From Picochlorum sp. 'celeri' (Eukaryota; Chlorophyta; Trebouxiophyceae), in assembly GCA_010909725.1 (NCBI GenBank), contig JAACMV010000017.1:496001-560000 (forward strand): 64,000 bases of DNA, in the 5' to 3' direction. The notes under the pieces are model-generated. The model saw nothing but the letters and a program-made list of their open reading frames with translations, was not told where the DNA came from and made no database searches. Below, in pieces: positions 1 through 10,615 of this stretch (position 1 is the first letter of the stretch; each line of letters opens with the position of its first letter). The translations under genes and the position numbers were made by a program.

Positions 1-103
1 GGCAAAGAAAGACAGGTCAAATCAAGGATGGAAACAATATCAAGATGCTGTCAGAAATTTAGAAAGGCGTTAAAGACATGTAATTCTATTTAATGTAAGT
101 TCA

Positions 104-1805
104 TCAAAAGAAAACAAGTACAATCAAAATCGAGGCGAAAACAGAATATGCCGAGAGGGAGAACATTGGAGTTCCCAAGCTTGAGGCCTGCAAAGGAGCA
201 GAGGGAGAGAGCGATACGCTTTCCTCAGTTGGCTGTGAACTCGCCGCATCTAAATTCTCTTGGCTCTCAGGAACAACAGCTGTGGTCAAAGTAGAGGCAG
301 TAGGAACAACTGCGGCAGTTGCTGCCACCGGAACGACAGCAGCAGCAACTGGCTCTGGAACAACGGCAGCAACAACTGGCTCTGGAACCACTGCTTGGAC
401 GACTGGCTCTGGAATGGCTGCTGCAAGAGCGACAGCCGGATCGGCAACAGACACAGGGGCCTGAGCTAATTGAGATGCGTCAGACTTACGATTGATAGCT
501 CCTGCAGCATTACCACCGGTCGTGCACCCAAGCCATTCATTCATCTTGCTGATAGGGACGGGGTTTTGCATCCACTGAACCAACTGATGCATTGTCACGA
601 AATATGTATCATTTGGATGATTTTCCCGTACCCAGGAGATGAACTTCTGGACATCTTTCATATTGCCGTTCTGTTGAAGCCATGGAGAATGCACATAGAG
701 AGGCACAGGTGCCCTGTTCCCATTGTATGCCAATTCAAAGTTGGATTTCAGTAATTCGTATGGATCACATTTGATCTTCGCGGCATCACAAGGATCCAAT
801 GCATATGCATTTTCAGGGTACTTGTCAGTCTGAATGTTCCACACAGGTACTTCCCACAGGCCCTTGTATGACTCATCTTCAGTGCAGAAGTTTCCTGTCC
901 AGGCGCAGTTCTGTGGAATCCCATTGTCCATAGTATACGGCCAAAGCCTAGATTTGCCGTTCGGTGATACCGTGTTTGGTTCAGAATTTGTCAAAGTTTG
1001 GTCAGGCCAGTGCTCGTTGATTGTTGAATCATACAGGAAACCACCCTTCTCGAGAGCTTGTCTGTGTTTTGGGTTATTGACAAGATAAGGGGACCTGTGA
1101 CCAACGACATCCTCAGCTGGAATTCCACATTCATTGATTAACCAGTTTCTTAGCCCGACTATTTCTTCCTCTGTAAATTTGTATTTCATATCCATGGGTT
1201 CGTGACTGATGGTATGCCCAGCAATTTCATCGCCAGCATTCCAGGCTTCTTGTATCTTTTCACAAGTAGAGTATGCTTGCATGGTGAAGTATGTCACTGG
1301 AATCTTGCATCCATTAGGGTTGGTATTCTTTCCAATAGTTTGATTCATTAAACTTGTCGAGAGATCGCCAGTCGAATCATCATGAGTGAAGAGGATAAAT
1401 TGAGGAGTCTGTTCAACTGGTAAAGGAGAACTTTGCGTTGGACAGTGGCATTCCGGAGCTTTGCAGACATTGGGATCACAAGAATATGCTGCACATATAC
1501 AGGATCAAATTAGTCGCAACCTGGTTTGCGTTCCACACACGTTGTCCGTCTCAAACGCGGTGTGCCCCCGACCACCACAATATATAATCGCCCATATACC
1601 CAAAAAATGCTGAAAGGCTCTGCCTTTTGTTCTCTAAAGATAATACGAGATGCCAAGGAATGCTCAAAATAGTTGTTGGTGCTCCAAGTTGGAAGCGCCG
1701 CTCCAGCAAACAACTAGATCTTCCTAGTCAGCACGTACCTGCTTTTGCCGGCAAAGCGTTAAAGATGCACAATACAGTGCATAAAAGTAATATATACCCT
1801 TTCAT
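104..1805 (-). CDS. Secreted polysaccharide (chitin-type) deacetylase, 483 aa, two exons
   Basis: Exons complement(104..1488) and complement(1739..1805); the 250-nt intron starts GTACGT. The start at 1805 gives a 22-residue signal peptide (MKGYILLLCTVLCIFNALPA) that joins in frame to a Cys-rich segment and the NodB-fold domain. Visible motifs are THDDS (replacing the usual TFDD metal/base motif) and HTISH, the typical H-S/T-x-x-H metal site; HRSPYL resembles the next conserved motif. The family removes acetyl groups from N-acetylglucosamine polymers outside the cell. The C-terminal third is a low-complexity VPEP/Ala-Val stretch ending in a hydrophobic tail, which suggests a GPI or membrane anchor. 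The fold is clear; the real substrate is inferred only from family resemblance. Confidence 0.8.
348..415. repeat. 27-bp tandem repeat inside the deacetylase gene
   Basis: The core ACTGGCTCTGGAA recurs at 348, 375 and 402, a 27-bp period. Read on the minus strand it codes for nine-residue VPEP-plus-Val/Ala units in the C-terminal linker. It is probably a length-variable cell-surface stalk. Confidence 0.7.
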
Positions 1806-2154
1806 TTTAATTTAATGCCTCTATCGTATGCGGAATGGTCCAAATGCTGTTAGTTAGCTCGGGAAGGCCCCAACACTCTCGCCGGTGTAGCGTAGGCTCT
1901 TTTTCCCAGGGAACGGACCCACGCAATTTAATTCACAAGACAATCGCTTTTGAATTTAGAGAAGAGTTATACACGGCGAACTATGGCTATATATATCTGC
2001 AAGTGCCAATGCAGAAACTGCCGCGTGCTGATCTCAGCATGCTCGAGGGGCCCCCGCGGGATGCCCCGAGCGCAACCGCTGTCCCGAGCGTCCGAGTCCG
2101 ACTTGAGCCGTCAACACGGGATCTGGGTGATGTTACATTCATTGCGTGGAATAA
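1806..2154. other. Intergenic, 349 bp, with a GC-rich hairpin
   Basis: I see no convincing protein gene here. A TGTAA signal read on the minus strand lies about 40 nt past the lipase stop (near 2135). A GC-rich patch at 2042-2070 can fold with GGGGC (2047-2051) against GCCCC (2063-2067), flanked by CTC/GAG. The GC content contrasts with the AT-rich flanks. Confidence 0.5.
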
Positions 2155-4848
2155 TCATTCAAGTACATTCTTCATGAAGACACCGACTTTGTCTCCCACA
2201 GTTTGCTTAATTTCAAACTCATTTTCTGCATACACTTCGTCAGCCTCCAACGTCTGGTCAGCATCCTTAGACCTACCTCTACTACAAGGGAAACATCCAG
2301 AAGAATCCGCATCTCCATCACCAGCCGGTTTCTTCTTTTTCACTCGTGGAGCCTCTGCCAATTCAATCGGCTGGACGTCGAGATTTTGATCGGACAGGCA
2401 CTTGCCATCCAAAGACTGGACTAGTATAGTCCGTTCCAAGTCCATCGCCTTTGCAAGCTTCTCAACTCCTTGTGATGCACCAGATAGAGACAGGCTTGGT
2501 ACAAATTGGGCTTTCAAAAATTGGCCCACTCGCCGACCATACACCGCCAGCATATGGTCGGAAACCTTTCCTCCCACTGACCCAAAAAGACTTGCCTCAA
2601 AGTGTGTGGGATGGATATCCACATTTCCTAGTGACCCAAGAATAACTCTTTGCCCAGACCTTTTATACGATCCTTTAGGAATTCTGGCTACTGGATCATT
2701 CGTACCAACAATGTGCCAGTTGTCAGGAATCAATGCATTGCAGTATGTTCCAAAGGCTACATTGCCTACCCTCGGGGCACCAAAGGTGTACACCTCCACA
2801 TGCTGGGATGGCAGCGCAATTTTGACCTCGACAGAAGCCAAACCAGCCAGAGCCCCTCCTAGGGAATGACCTGTCACATAAATTTTTATTTTCGAGGGGT
2901 CCGAGCCATTCTCAATCATATTGTTGACTCTCTCGACGACAGAATCAATCACCCTTGTATTGAACCCTTCCGCAGTCCATGCCTGGTAAAATCCCTTATG
3001 CACTCTCACAGGGGCCTTGAACACTTTTGAAGACAACGCATTCTCAGATCCTCCCAACGTATCTGAGGACGTCAAGTAAGGGTGGGGTTCATACCGGACA
3101 CTCCAAGCCTTCAAATCAGTCATTATGTTTGCATTTGACGCTGTGCCTCTGAAGGAAATCACAACAGTGTCGTTTCCAGATCCCATGATGGCATATGTAT
3201 CAGTTTTCTCCTCATAAAAGTATTCGAATTTTTCCAAACCAAACGTTTGCAGACATGCGTCGATTGTGTAGGGGTATTTATCTCGATTTTCCTCTGTGAC
3301 ATAGTCAGGGAGTCCCTTCTCCATTCCCCTGTATGCTGCCCGCGACCAGAGGAACAGTTTGCACATGTACTCCACACAGAATATGGACTCCATCGGCTTT
3401 TCAAAAAGTGCAAATGTATCCGGAACACCAATTTGCTTCGCAAGAAACTTGGCGGGCGAGGCTGTGAGATTCAATAGACCTTGATGCTTGTGCATCAGTT
3501 CAATCTTTTCAAGACGCTCCCTCTTCTTCTCCTCAATGTCATCTTCTGTCCAAGCAATGCTTTTGAAAATCATATGACTATAGGTATCATTTGCCCTTGC
3601 GGGTGCAAAGAGAAGCAGTACAGTGCAAGCATACACGGCGAGGGCCAGATGAGATGATGGAGATCCAAGAACTCCCTGCACAACACCCCGACACGTTCCC
3701 AGCGTCGCCAGGTTCGTGATCACATCACCAAAGAAGATTGCCACGAACAGCAATCTTCCATATCGCATTTGTATTCTCAAAAAGATTTTCGACAGCCTGA
3801 AATGTGAATTGGGCAGATCCCTCTGGGCCCGCCACGATCTTCTCACCCCTATAGTGTAACAGACCAGAAAGAAGATGACGGCCACGCTACTGATGACATA
3901 TCCGATGATATCCGGTGTCGTTGTTTTGCACGAAAACTTTCCATTTTGCTCAAAAAGCTCAGGCGGGCAGGTTGAAGGATCAAGTGGCGGCACAAATGTC
4001 TTTCCTGCTGCAGTTTCCAGAACTGCCGCAACAACCAATACTGCAATCACGATGCCGTAAACCGTCAGGAACACCACCTGTTCTCTCAGTATTACTTTAA
4101 TTGGCTGATCAACGAGCAAAATTCGATCCGGATCATCCGGCGCCTCGTCAGCTATTGAATCTTTTTCCTCACTGTCCTTTCCAGAAGTAGACCCAATACG
4201 AGAGCGATGCTTGCTGTACACTTGCATCAAACGGGCTGCAATCGTCATCCAGGCCAGCACACCCACACCACAAATAGATCGAAACAATCCCAAGACACTC
4301 AGCACAGTCGCATTCGGTATGCATGTCGAGTTTAGGTAATATGCATAGGCCGTTGTCACCATGGCAAGATCCACCAACGTCAACATGCCAATAATCCTTG
4401 CATCCCACACCAAAAACCTCTGCCTCGATTTGTATGATTTCTTATGGCGCCACACATTCGCCATGCGATAGGAGAAGAACACGACCATGTACAACAAGAT
4501 CCCCAGGAGGACTCCCAGCACAATTGTATTCCCCAAGTAGTAATTTGTATTGGTCGACGTATCCCCCGAGCTGTCATCCAGCGGCGACACTGTGGCCGAT
4601 ATGACAATGATGGCAATCCCATACACAACGAACAAGGTCATGAGGAGGAAGAAGAGCAATTCAAGCGCCTTTGCTTCCTTGTTCCCAGTCTGCTCCACCC
4701 GCAACACTGCCATGTCGCCCAGGTCTTCCTCTTGTTCCGCAGTCAACCGAACTCCATTAAATTTGCTTTTTACTTGAGAAAGATCCTTTTCATCGCTGTA
4801 TTCTCCCCTCGGACCCCCACTCTCCTCCTCTTGGGTCGTCGTGGGCAT
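2155..4848 (-). CDS. sn1-specific diacylglycerol-lipase-like membrane lipase, 897 aa
   Basis: An intronless gene. Residues about 65-430 hold several hydrophobic segments in two blocks, then a class-3 lipase alpha/beta-hydrolase domain. The nucleophile motif GHSLGG has its Ser near residue 662, preceded by FRGTAS (oxyanion region) and followed by YTFGAPRVGN and NDPVARIP with the acid, as in DAG lipases. The family hydrolyses diacylglycerol at sn-1 to release monoacylglycerol. The start at 4848 has no in-frame alternative upstream. It is divergent from the CDCA7-type gene across a 354-bp spacer. Confidence 0.85.
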   Translation of the reverse strand: MPTTTQEEESGGPRGEYSDEKDLSQVKSKFNGVRLTAEQEEDLGDMAVLRVEQTGNKEAKALELLFFLLMTLFVVYGIAIIVISATVSPLDDSSGDTSTNTNYYLGNTIVLGVLLGILLYMVVFFSYRMANVWRHKKSYKSRQRFLVWDARIIGMLTLVDLAMVTTAYAYYLNSTCIPNATVLSVLGLFRSICGVGVLAWMTIAARLMQVYSKHRSRIGSTSGKDSEEKDSIADEAPDDPDRILLVDQPIKVILREQVVFLTVYGIVIAVLVVAAVLETAAGKTFVPPLDPSTCPPELFEQNGKFSCKTTTPDIIGYVISSVAVIFFLVCYTIGVRRSWRAQRDLPNSHFRLSKIFLRIQMRYGRLLFVAIFFGDVITNLATLGTCRGVVQGVLGSPSSHLALAVYACTVLLLFAPARANDTYSHMIFKSIAWTEDDIEEKKRERLEKIELMHKHQGLLNLTASPAKFLAKQIGVPDTFALFEKPMESIFCVEYMCKLFLWSRAAYRGMEKGLPDYVTEENRDKYPYTIDACLQTFGLEKFEYFYEEKTDTYAIMGSGNDTVVISFRGTASNANIMTDLKAWSVRYEPHPYLTSSDTLGGSENALSSKVFKAPVRVHKGFYQAWTAEGFNTRVIDSVVERVNNMIENGSDPSKIKIYVTGHSLGGALAGLASVEVKIALPSQHVEVYTFGAPRVGNVAFGTYCNALIPDNWHIVGTNDPVARIPKGSYKRSGQRVILGSLGNVDIHPTHFEASLFGSVGGKVSDHMLAVYGRRVGQFLKAQFVPSLSLSGASQGVEKLAKAMDLERTILVQSLDGKCLSDQNLDVQPIELAEAPRVKKKKPAGDGDADSSGCFPCSRGRSKDADQTLEADEVYAENEFEIKQTVGDKVGVFMKNVLE

Positions 4849-5202
4849 GTGGAGTAGCGTAATCCTTTAGGTGGGTAGACGCCCCGTTCTTATAGGCAGT
4901 CGGATGCGTGTAACATTTATTCGATGCACTATAATTTGCATTACAGGGGATCTGCGGCGTTGAGCATCGTTCATGGACTCCACAAACTGACATGTGAACT
5001 GTACTGTTCTCTCACTTCCCTTGGATCGAGGGTCGCGATCGGACCCACTGATTCATCAATGATAATCAGAATGGCCGGTCAACCGAGACTGTGCAAGGCT
5101 GCCTGTTGTGCTTAACGGATTTGTAACAGAATGTCGTTTTTTGGCCTTGATTCGTGCATCTGGGCACAGAATAATAGATAAGATATACGAAGAAGAACCA
5201 GG
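4849..5202. promoter_or_regulatory. Shared upstream region of two divergent genes
   Basis: 354 bp between the starts of the lipase (minus) and the CDCA7-type gene (plus). It must hold both promoters. I see no clear TATA box or repeat in it. Confidence 0.5.
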
Positions 5203-6066
5203 ATGACTGTACTGTCAGAGTATGAGCAAGCTCGTCAGGTGCGAAGCCTCATCGTTCTCGTGGCACGATTCAACAACAATCATTCCTTTGGGTTGGCCTA
5301 GTCCCCGATCATCGTTTTATATGCTTTGCAGAGGAGAATAGAGGAAAACAAGGCTAGGATGGGTAGTTTGGGTCTGGTAGAGGCTGTACAAGACACGCTG
5401 AAAAGTGCCCAGCCAACCAAGAAGAGGAGGCAAAACAGGCTGAGTTCCACAAAAAGCAAGCAGGACAAGGGCGAGCCGGTGAGGAGGCGTTCCAAGCGAG
5501 TTGCAGGAGAGTCGGCGCCAGAATTGTACGAGCCTGGTGTTCAGGATAGGCCTGTGGAGGAGGTGGAGGAGTATGGTATTGAGCATGTGAGGGCTCTCGG
5601 GCGGTCCACAGGACCATGGGAGCTCTTTGTGGATGGGTACGACGCGCACGGAAATAGAGTCTATGACAAAGCTTCAGGAATGACGTGCCATCAGTGCAGA
5701 CAGAAGACACTGGGGAAGAGGACATCGTGCAGTAGTTGTGCATCCCTTCAGGGGGTTTTCTGTGGAGACTGTCTGTACATGAGGTATGGAGAAAACATTG
5801 ATGAACTGCCCAAAGAAGGGTGGGTATGTCCCCCGTGTAGAGACTTGTGCAACTGCTCTTTTCATAGATCTCGCCGAGGATGGTGCCCAACTGGCTCGCT
5901 GTATCGAAAGGCGCAAGCTGAGGGATACCCTAGTGTGGCCCACTACCTGGTGTTGCAGAATTTGAAGGATTGTGAAGAGACACGAACATGTGCTAGGGAG
6001 ATGTGGGGAAGTCTAGTCAACTGTAGTGATACGAGTACAACAACTGATATGCGAAATGCGGTGTAA
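5203..6066 (+). CDS. CDCA7-type zinc finger protein (zf-4CXXC_R1), 256 aa, two exons
   Basis: Exons 5203..5238 and 5332..6066; intron 93 nt with donor gtgcga. The 12-codon first exon joins in phase 0 to RRIEENKARM, giving the E-Y-E-Q-x-R-x-R-R-I-E-E-N-K segment typical of CDCA7 homologues. The C-terminal half is a Cys-rich domain: CHQCRQK, CSSC, CGDCLYMRYGE, CPPCRDLCNCSFHR. In animals and plants such proteins recruit the HELLS/DDM1 remodeller to hemimethylated or heterochromatic DNA; that role here is by homology. A TGTAA signal overlaps the stop codon (6063). Confidence 0.85.
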
Positions 6067-6258
6067 ATATGTGCTGCTATTGCATTTCAATGCTCACTCA
6101 ATGAAGGAGCATGTAGAATGCTGTCAGTGAATCTCATGATGGTGAACTTTATTTTTATTTTATTTTTTTACAGTATAGATATCTAATAAATGCTTATTAG
6201 ATTAGAATGCTGGGGAGAATACCATTTCTACCGGCTGAGGATCCTTCGATAAATCTTT

Positions 6259-7042
6259 CTATGACTCCTCGTGAAGACTTGTGCATGCTCTGAACCTTCT
6301 CTTGGAAGCATAGTGCAAAGCTGCATCACAAAGCGGCCAGAAATCATTCCAGCAATTCTTGATCTGGAGGGAGAAGACATGATGCTCTTTACTTGAGTCA
6401 TGAGGATCAGGAATTTTCCCGATGGAAAGAATCTCCTTCAACCTCTGGTGACAAGATGTACACAATGGCAATGGAATGCCACAAGCTTCAACAGCATTGC
6501 TTGTTGATGTTTGCGTTGTGTTGCACAGCATACATGAATACGAACTAGATTTCTGTGATGTTCTCTTGAAAATGTCTTTAGAATTCCTCCATTTTTCGTT
6601 CAGAGTAGATCCTTGCTCCAGTTGGCAAGCCCCCCTCCCATGACACGGATCACGAAGAGTAACGCAGTAATCATCGACTCCGTAGTTTCCGTTCAACAGT
6701 GGATCTCCACATATATATCCAGAATTCTTCTCCACTCCTCCAATATCGCCCAAAGACCAGAATGTGAGTTGCACGATGACAAATCTAGCAAACTTGACTT
6801 TGTCAGTCTTGTCGTACTTCTCCCAAAAAAGCCTATTGAACTTACCGCAGAAAGCGCATTCAAGGAGAAGACGGGATTGATTATTTTGGTTGGTTGACTT
6901 TCGATAACCAAGATTTTTTCAAGGTTGTCATAATCCGAGTCGTCTCCTCTGAGAAAGGCTCTGGCGGTCCATCGTTTGCCTCAAGGTTTTCCATGCAACA
7001 TTCCGTTGCATCTGACCTCATCCGCTTGATAATAGGCTCCAT
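6259..7042 (-). CDS. Unrecognised Cys-rich protein gene with a break in reading frame
   Basis: Two coding-looking frames follow each other. The upstream frame starts with ATG at 7042 (MEPIIKRMRSD) and runs into a stop just after WLSKVNQPK near 6882. The downstream frame is open from about 6917 to 6259 but has no Met; it carries CAFCGK, CMLCN and CTSCH, which look like zinc ligands. The frames overlap around 6885-6900 in a repeated GGTT tract, so one extra base or an unrecognised intron would join them into about 260 residues. I do not recognise the family. Frame break and extent are uncertain. Confidence 0.45.
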
Positions 7043-7653
7043 ATTTTGAACTGAATCGTGTATACGTGAACAGTTGGCAAAGAAATGGTATACAAACACA
7101 GGTGCGTATCCTCGTCGCGACAAGCAAGAAACTCGAGCAGATTCCTGATGTGTACTCGACTGTTTTATAGTTCAAGAGCAATCAGGAATGATAACATGGA
7201 AATTACTATTTTATAAATTTCCATTTGGCCCTCTATCGAGAAAGTTGACTTTTGCACGGAAAAAATCAGGTGTTCGCATCGTTGACCGATTTGGGGAAGC
7301 GTGCGCCCACCCAGGGCTGTCGAGGACAGGCTGACGCAGTCGATTTCGCACAGGCGCCAAGTCGACGTTGGTGCACCATCACGAATATATTTGGATGGGA
7401 TACATTGCTCATTTTCGGGACCATTTGAAATGGCGAGGTTTGCGTGTTCGTTGTTAACAGAAAGGATTTGGCCATTTGCGCAATACCAATAGTATCTATA
7501 GAAGTTATACGTACTTCTAGGACAACGAACAAAAATAAGATTTGTCGAAAACTCTTGATAACTGTGTATATCTTGTGGTATCGTATCAGAACCTGTACGT
7601 GCTCCTATTTGTTACGCTGTGTCCAACCCGAGATAATCCCTTTGTCCTTGGAG
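7043..7653. other. About 610 bp without a supported gene
   Basis: Open frames here are short, overlap on both strands and show no recognisable motif. The stretch separates the Cys-rich gene from the permuted tRNA-Met. Its edge carries the T6 Pol III terminator of that tRNA (7654-7659, minus strand). Confidence 0.5.
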
Positions 7654-7685
7654 AAAAAAGTGAGTCTCGTGCATTTGTATGTTGT

Positions 7686-7785
7686 TATGAAACCGACGCT
7701 CTAACCAAGACTAAGCTAGGATGGCATGATCTCTGTTTGTGACGGAGGATGCCATCCGCCAGATTCGAACTGGCGACCTCCGGCT
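7686..7785 (-). tRNA. Circularly permuted elongator tRNA-Met (CAU)
   Basis: On the minus strand the 3' half comes first (7785..7750) and the 5' half second (7725..7686), separated by a 24-nt linker (7749..7726). Joining 5' half to 3' half gives a full cloverleaf. The acceptor GCCATCC pairs with GGATGGC (7/7), followed by discriminator A. The D-stem is GCTT/GAGC, the T-arm is GCCAG-TTCGAAT-CTGGC, and the variable loop is AGGTC. The anticodon stem TCGGT/GCCGG has G-U ends around loop TTCATAA, so the anticodon is CAT. The break lies between positions 37 and 38. The G1:C72 pair argues for elongator rather than initiator. The B-box-like T-loop lies upstream of the A-box. A T6 run at 7654-7659 ends the transcript. 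TTCA of the anticodon loop can pair with TGAA just upstream of the 3' half, as expected for a splicing helix. Confidence 0.9.
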
Positions 7786-7881
7786 GATTCAGTGTTGAGA
7801 CATTCTGTACAGTTCGAATTTTCTGTCCTAGACTGACTCAAATTTTGATTTTGTTTTCTTTTTAAGGAGAGGGACTAAGAG

Positions 7882-10435
7882 ATGGCTTCTGAAAACAGCG
7901 ATACGAGTCTGGCAGCCATCCTGGAGAGGCTCAAACACTGTGGAGAAACAATTCTCGAGTTTGAGGTGGGATGGGGAACAACTATCGACCTGGGCGAGGT
8001 TAAGAGGACGCCGTCCGTCCCTGAACAGGTGAAAATTTCAATATACCCAAGCGAGAGTACGTTCGGCATGAGAGATTTTATTTTGCTTGTATTAAAAAGT
8101 AATATTGCCAATTCTGAGTTAATGACCAAACCAATGCTGAACTTTGGCTGGTGCAGGGTTTGTTGCTTTCAAAGAAAACGGCCAGGAGCTTGTTGACTTT
8201 GGGTTTCAAAGAGGGCAAATTACACGAGATTCCAGATGTCGAGATGGCATTCTACGCACTATAGCGTCGTGTTACATCGCAGAAAGGGTCATCAAGAAGT
8301 ATTTACGGCACAAGTATGACGCTTATGACAGCAACGATCCTGACTCTGGCAAGTCTCATATTCTCAAGCTGTGGCAGCAGCTCCAGGGAGCGCTGTCTAA
8401 GCCAGAAAACAGCGCCTTGTTAGAAGAGTACAATGAATTGCTTGATTGTAGCACAAAAGCTCTGAATGCGTATGGAGATGAAGCGAGGATGTTCTATGGA
8501 GGTGCTGCAAGGATGCTGTCCCCAGATCAAATTGAACTGCTCGCCAGCATGAAATCGCATCTAACGGATTCCAAACGCTTGCTGGATAATTTTATTGTGG
8601 GTGATTTCTCTACTCGCATGGGAAGAATATTGAAGGCCCTGGATGGATCGAGGTGGGATGTGATTTACAAGAAAGATGACACAGAGTTTATTGAATCCGT
8701 GTTCCGAGACAGCCATAAAAACAATGAAGCAGAGCAGCGTCATATGCCTGCTATCCCGTGCATCCGAGACAAGTTTAAAGATTTTTGCAGCAGTGACTTC
8801 AATATGTTCGACGTCTTCCGATGTTGTGTGGCGCGTGGGACAGAGGTTGTTGAAATGATCTCAAAGAACTTGTGCTCAACATACCATCTTTATCCCAGCG
8901 CTGGAGAACTGGCTCCTGATTATTGTATATTTTTGGAGGGGGTATTTGAAGGATCAGATGGATCCTTACTGGCAGTGTTGGATATCGGCATGGTAATCGA
9001 TTTGAAGAGATGCAGTCTCAGGTCCATTAATGAGGTCTGTTTCACGTATGGTGGGTACAATGTCATGGACCTGCAAAATAGTGCCAGGCTTGGTATATCC
9101 CCCAAGTTATTGCGTGAGAATAAGAGTGTTGGTGGAAAGCTGGCATACTCATGTGACCACGTGGATATCAGTGCAACCAACTCCACTATCTGGAACTGCC
9201 GAATGCTCAGCATCCAAGGAAATAATGCCAATCGCTCTGGGCTGTTGTACACGTCTTTCTTGAATTTCGAAGAACTGAAAGATTATCAGAAAAGGTGGAT
9301 TCAAGATTCAACAAATCAAGAGAATCCATCAGTGGAAACTTTCGAGGATTGTTTCAAGTCAATGTACTACCTTGATCGTACGTCTGATTTGGATTGCAAC
9401 GCCTATGTCAGGGCAATAAAATATTCAGACATCAGGTATCAAACATTCACGAATAGTGATGAGATTTCAGACACTATTTTGGTGAGAAAACGGCGGACGC
9501 GTACTGGAGCGAAGATACTGTTCCTATCAATGGCGAGTATGAGGGATAAGATCTTGATGTATTCCTCCCTCTCTAATCACATTCACCAAATGCGTTACCA
9601 ACAATTTTATGGGACAATCAATAAAAATGGTGAAGCAGTGAAGATTCAGAATAGTTTCCAAAGGGCTGTGGCATATTCTGATTTGATTGCCAATGACCAC
9701 CCCATGGTGGTGGAAAGAGATGATGGTTACTGGGTACAGGCCCTAAGTGAGAATGGGGAAGCGTACCATGTGGACCATATCGATGGGAATCGCGTAAATA
9801 ATGTTTCTACAAATCTGCAGGTTATAACTGCTGCTGAGAACAATAGGAGATCTGCAAGCACCAGAGATTATGCCTTCGCATCTGCAAACATGAAATCCAT
9901 CAAATTTGTGTTCATGCCAGAAGAGCACTCTTTCGACATCTCTCACGGGGAAAGTATTCCTGGGAAGATGGAGTGGGAATGGTGCTCCCCTGTTTCGTCC
10001 AATAAGGAACAGGTAGACAGAGTCCAGACGTGGACATTAACGATTGGTCATTATTTCAGACAGAAAGATGGCCATTTTACGTGGGACCATCATGGAACGA
10101 CAGCATCTCTTTTCTCTGAGCTGAAAGGCCTCCTTGATGTCTGGAACGTTTTTCTTCGGGATTTAAACATGGAAAATGGGGTCTTGTACAACCTTAGCTT
10201 GTTGGCTGAGAGTTTGTCGGAATTTCGACAACTCTTGACGCAGACTTTAAAACCGTCGGGGATGAGGAAAGGGAGGGGGTCCAATGCAAAGGGATTTGAT
10301 TGCGCCGTGGGTGAACAGCCGATCCAGCTCTGTCACATTCATAAAAAAGGTTTACCATTTCAGGTTTTTACAGTATACTGTCGCCTTCGTGCTGTATCCA
10401 CACAGCCACAAGTAAAGAGAACCAGGGTCACCTGA
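7882..10435 (+). CDS. HNH-motif protein of unknown role, 817 aa, two exons
   Basis: Exons 7882..8056 and 8157..10435; the 100-nt intron begins GTACGT and joins in phase 1 (PSE then RFVAFKENG). Near residue 596 is an HNH nuclease signature: HVDHIDGNRVNN followed by NLQVITAAENNRR, matching the H-x-x-H-x-D-G-x-x-x-N-N / N-L pattern of homing-type and phage HNH endonucleases. The other 550 or so residues match nothing I recognise. The gene has a normal host-like intron and intact frame, so it looks expressed. It lies between the permuted tRNA-Met and an inverted truncated copy of it. It could be a domesticated or active selfish nuclease; that is inference. Confidence 0.7.
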
Positions 10436-10557
10436 CCAGACCTTTACAGCAATGTTACACCAGTGTAGCATCAGTTTGATCTTTCTTTTAATGCACAATC
10501 CGTATTAAATACGTTCATCAATATATTAGATACATTCGAATCTGTAATATTTTTTTT

Positions 10558-10615
10558 ATCAGCCGGTTAGAGCGTCGGTTTCATAACAATCAAATGACAT
10601 TTGAGACTCTTTTTT
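10558..10615 (+). pseudogene. Truncated, inverted copy of the permuted tRNA-Met
   Basis: Bases 10565-10589 repeat, on the plus strand, the 5'-half segment of the tRNA-Met from the D-loop to just past the anticodon (7682-7706 on the minus strand). Immediately before is ATCAGCCGG, identical to the start of the tRNA-Met 3' half with its upstream flank. The T-arm, acceptor, linker and first part of the D-arm are missing; the joint lies at a shared GG. A T6 run follows at 10610-10615, in the same relative place as the terminator of the intact gene. It cannot fold as a tRNA. Confidence 0.75.

Noticed and set aside
7266..7532. Minus-strand 88-codon frame upstream of the tRNA-Met
   Set aside because: No ATG context, no motif, and overlapping frames of similar length on the other strand.
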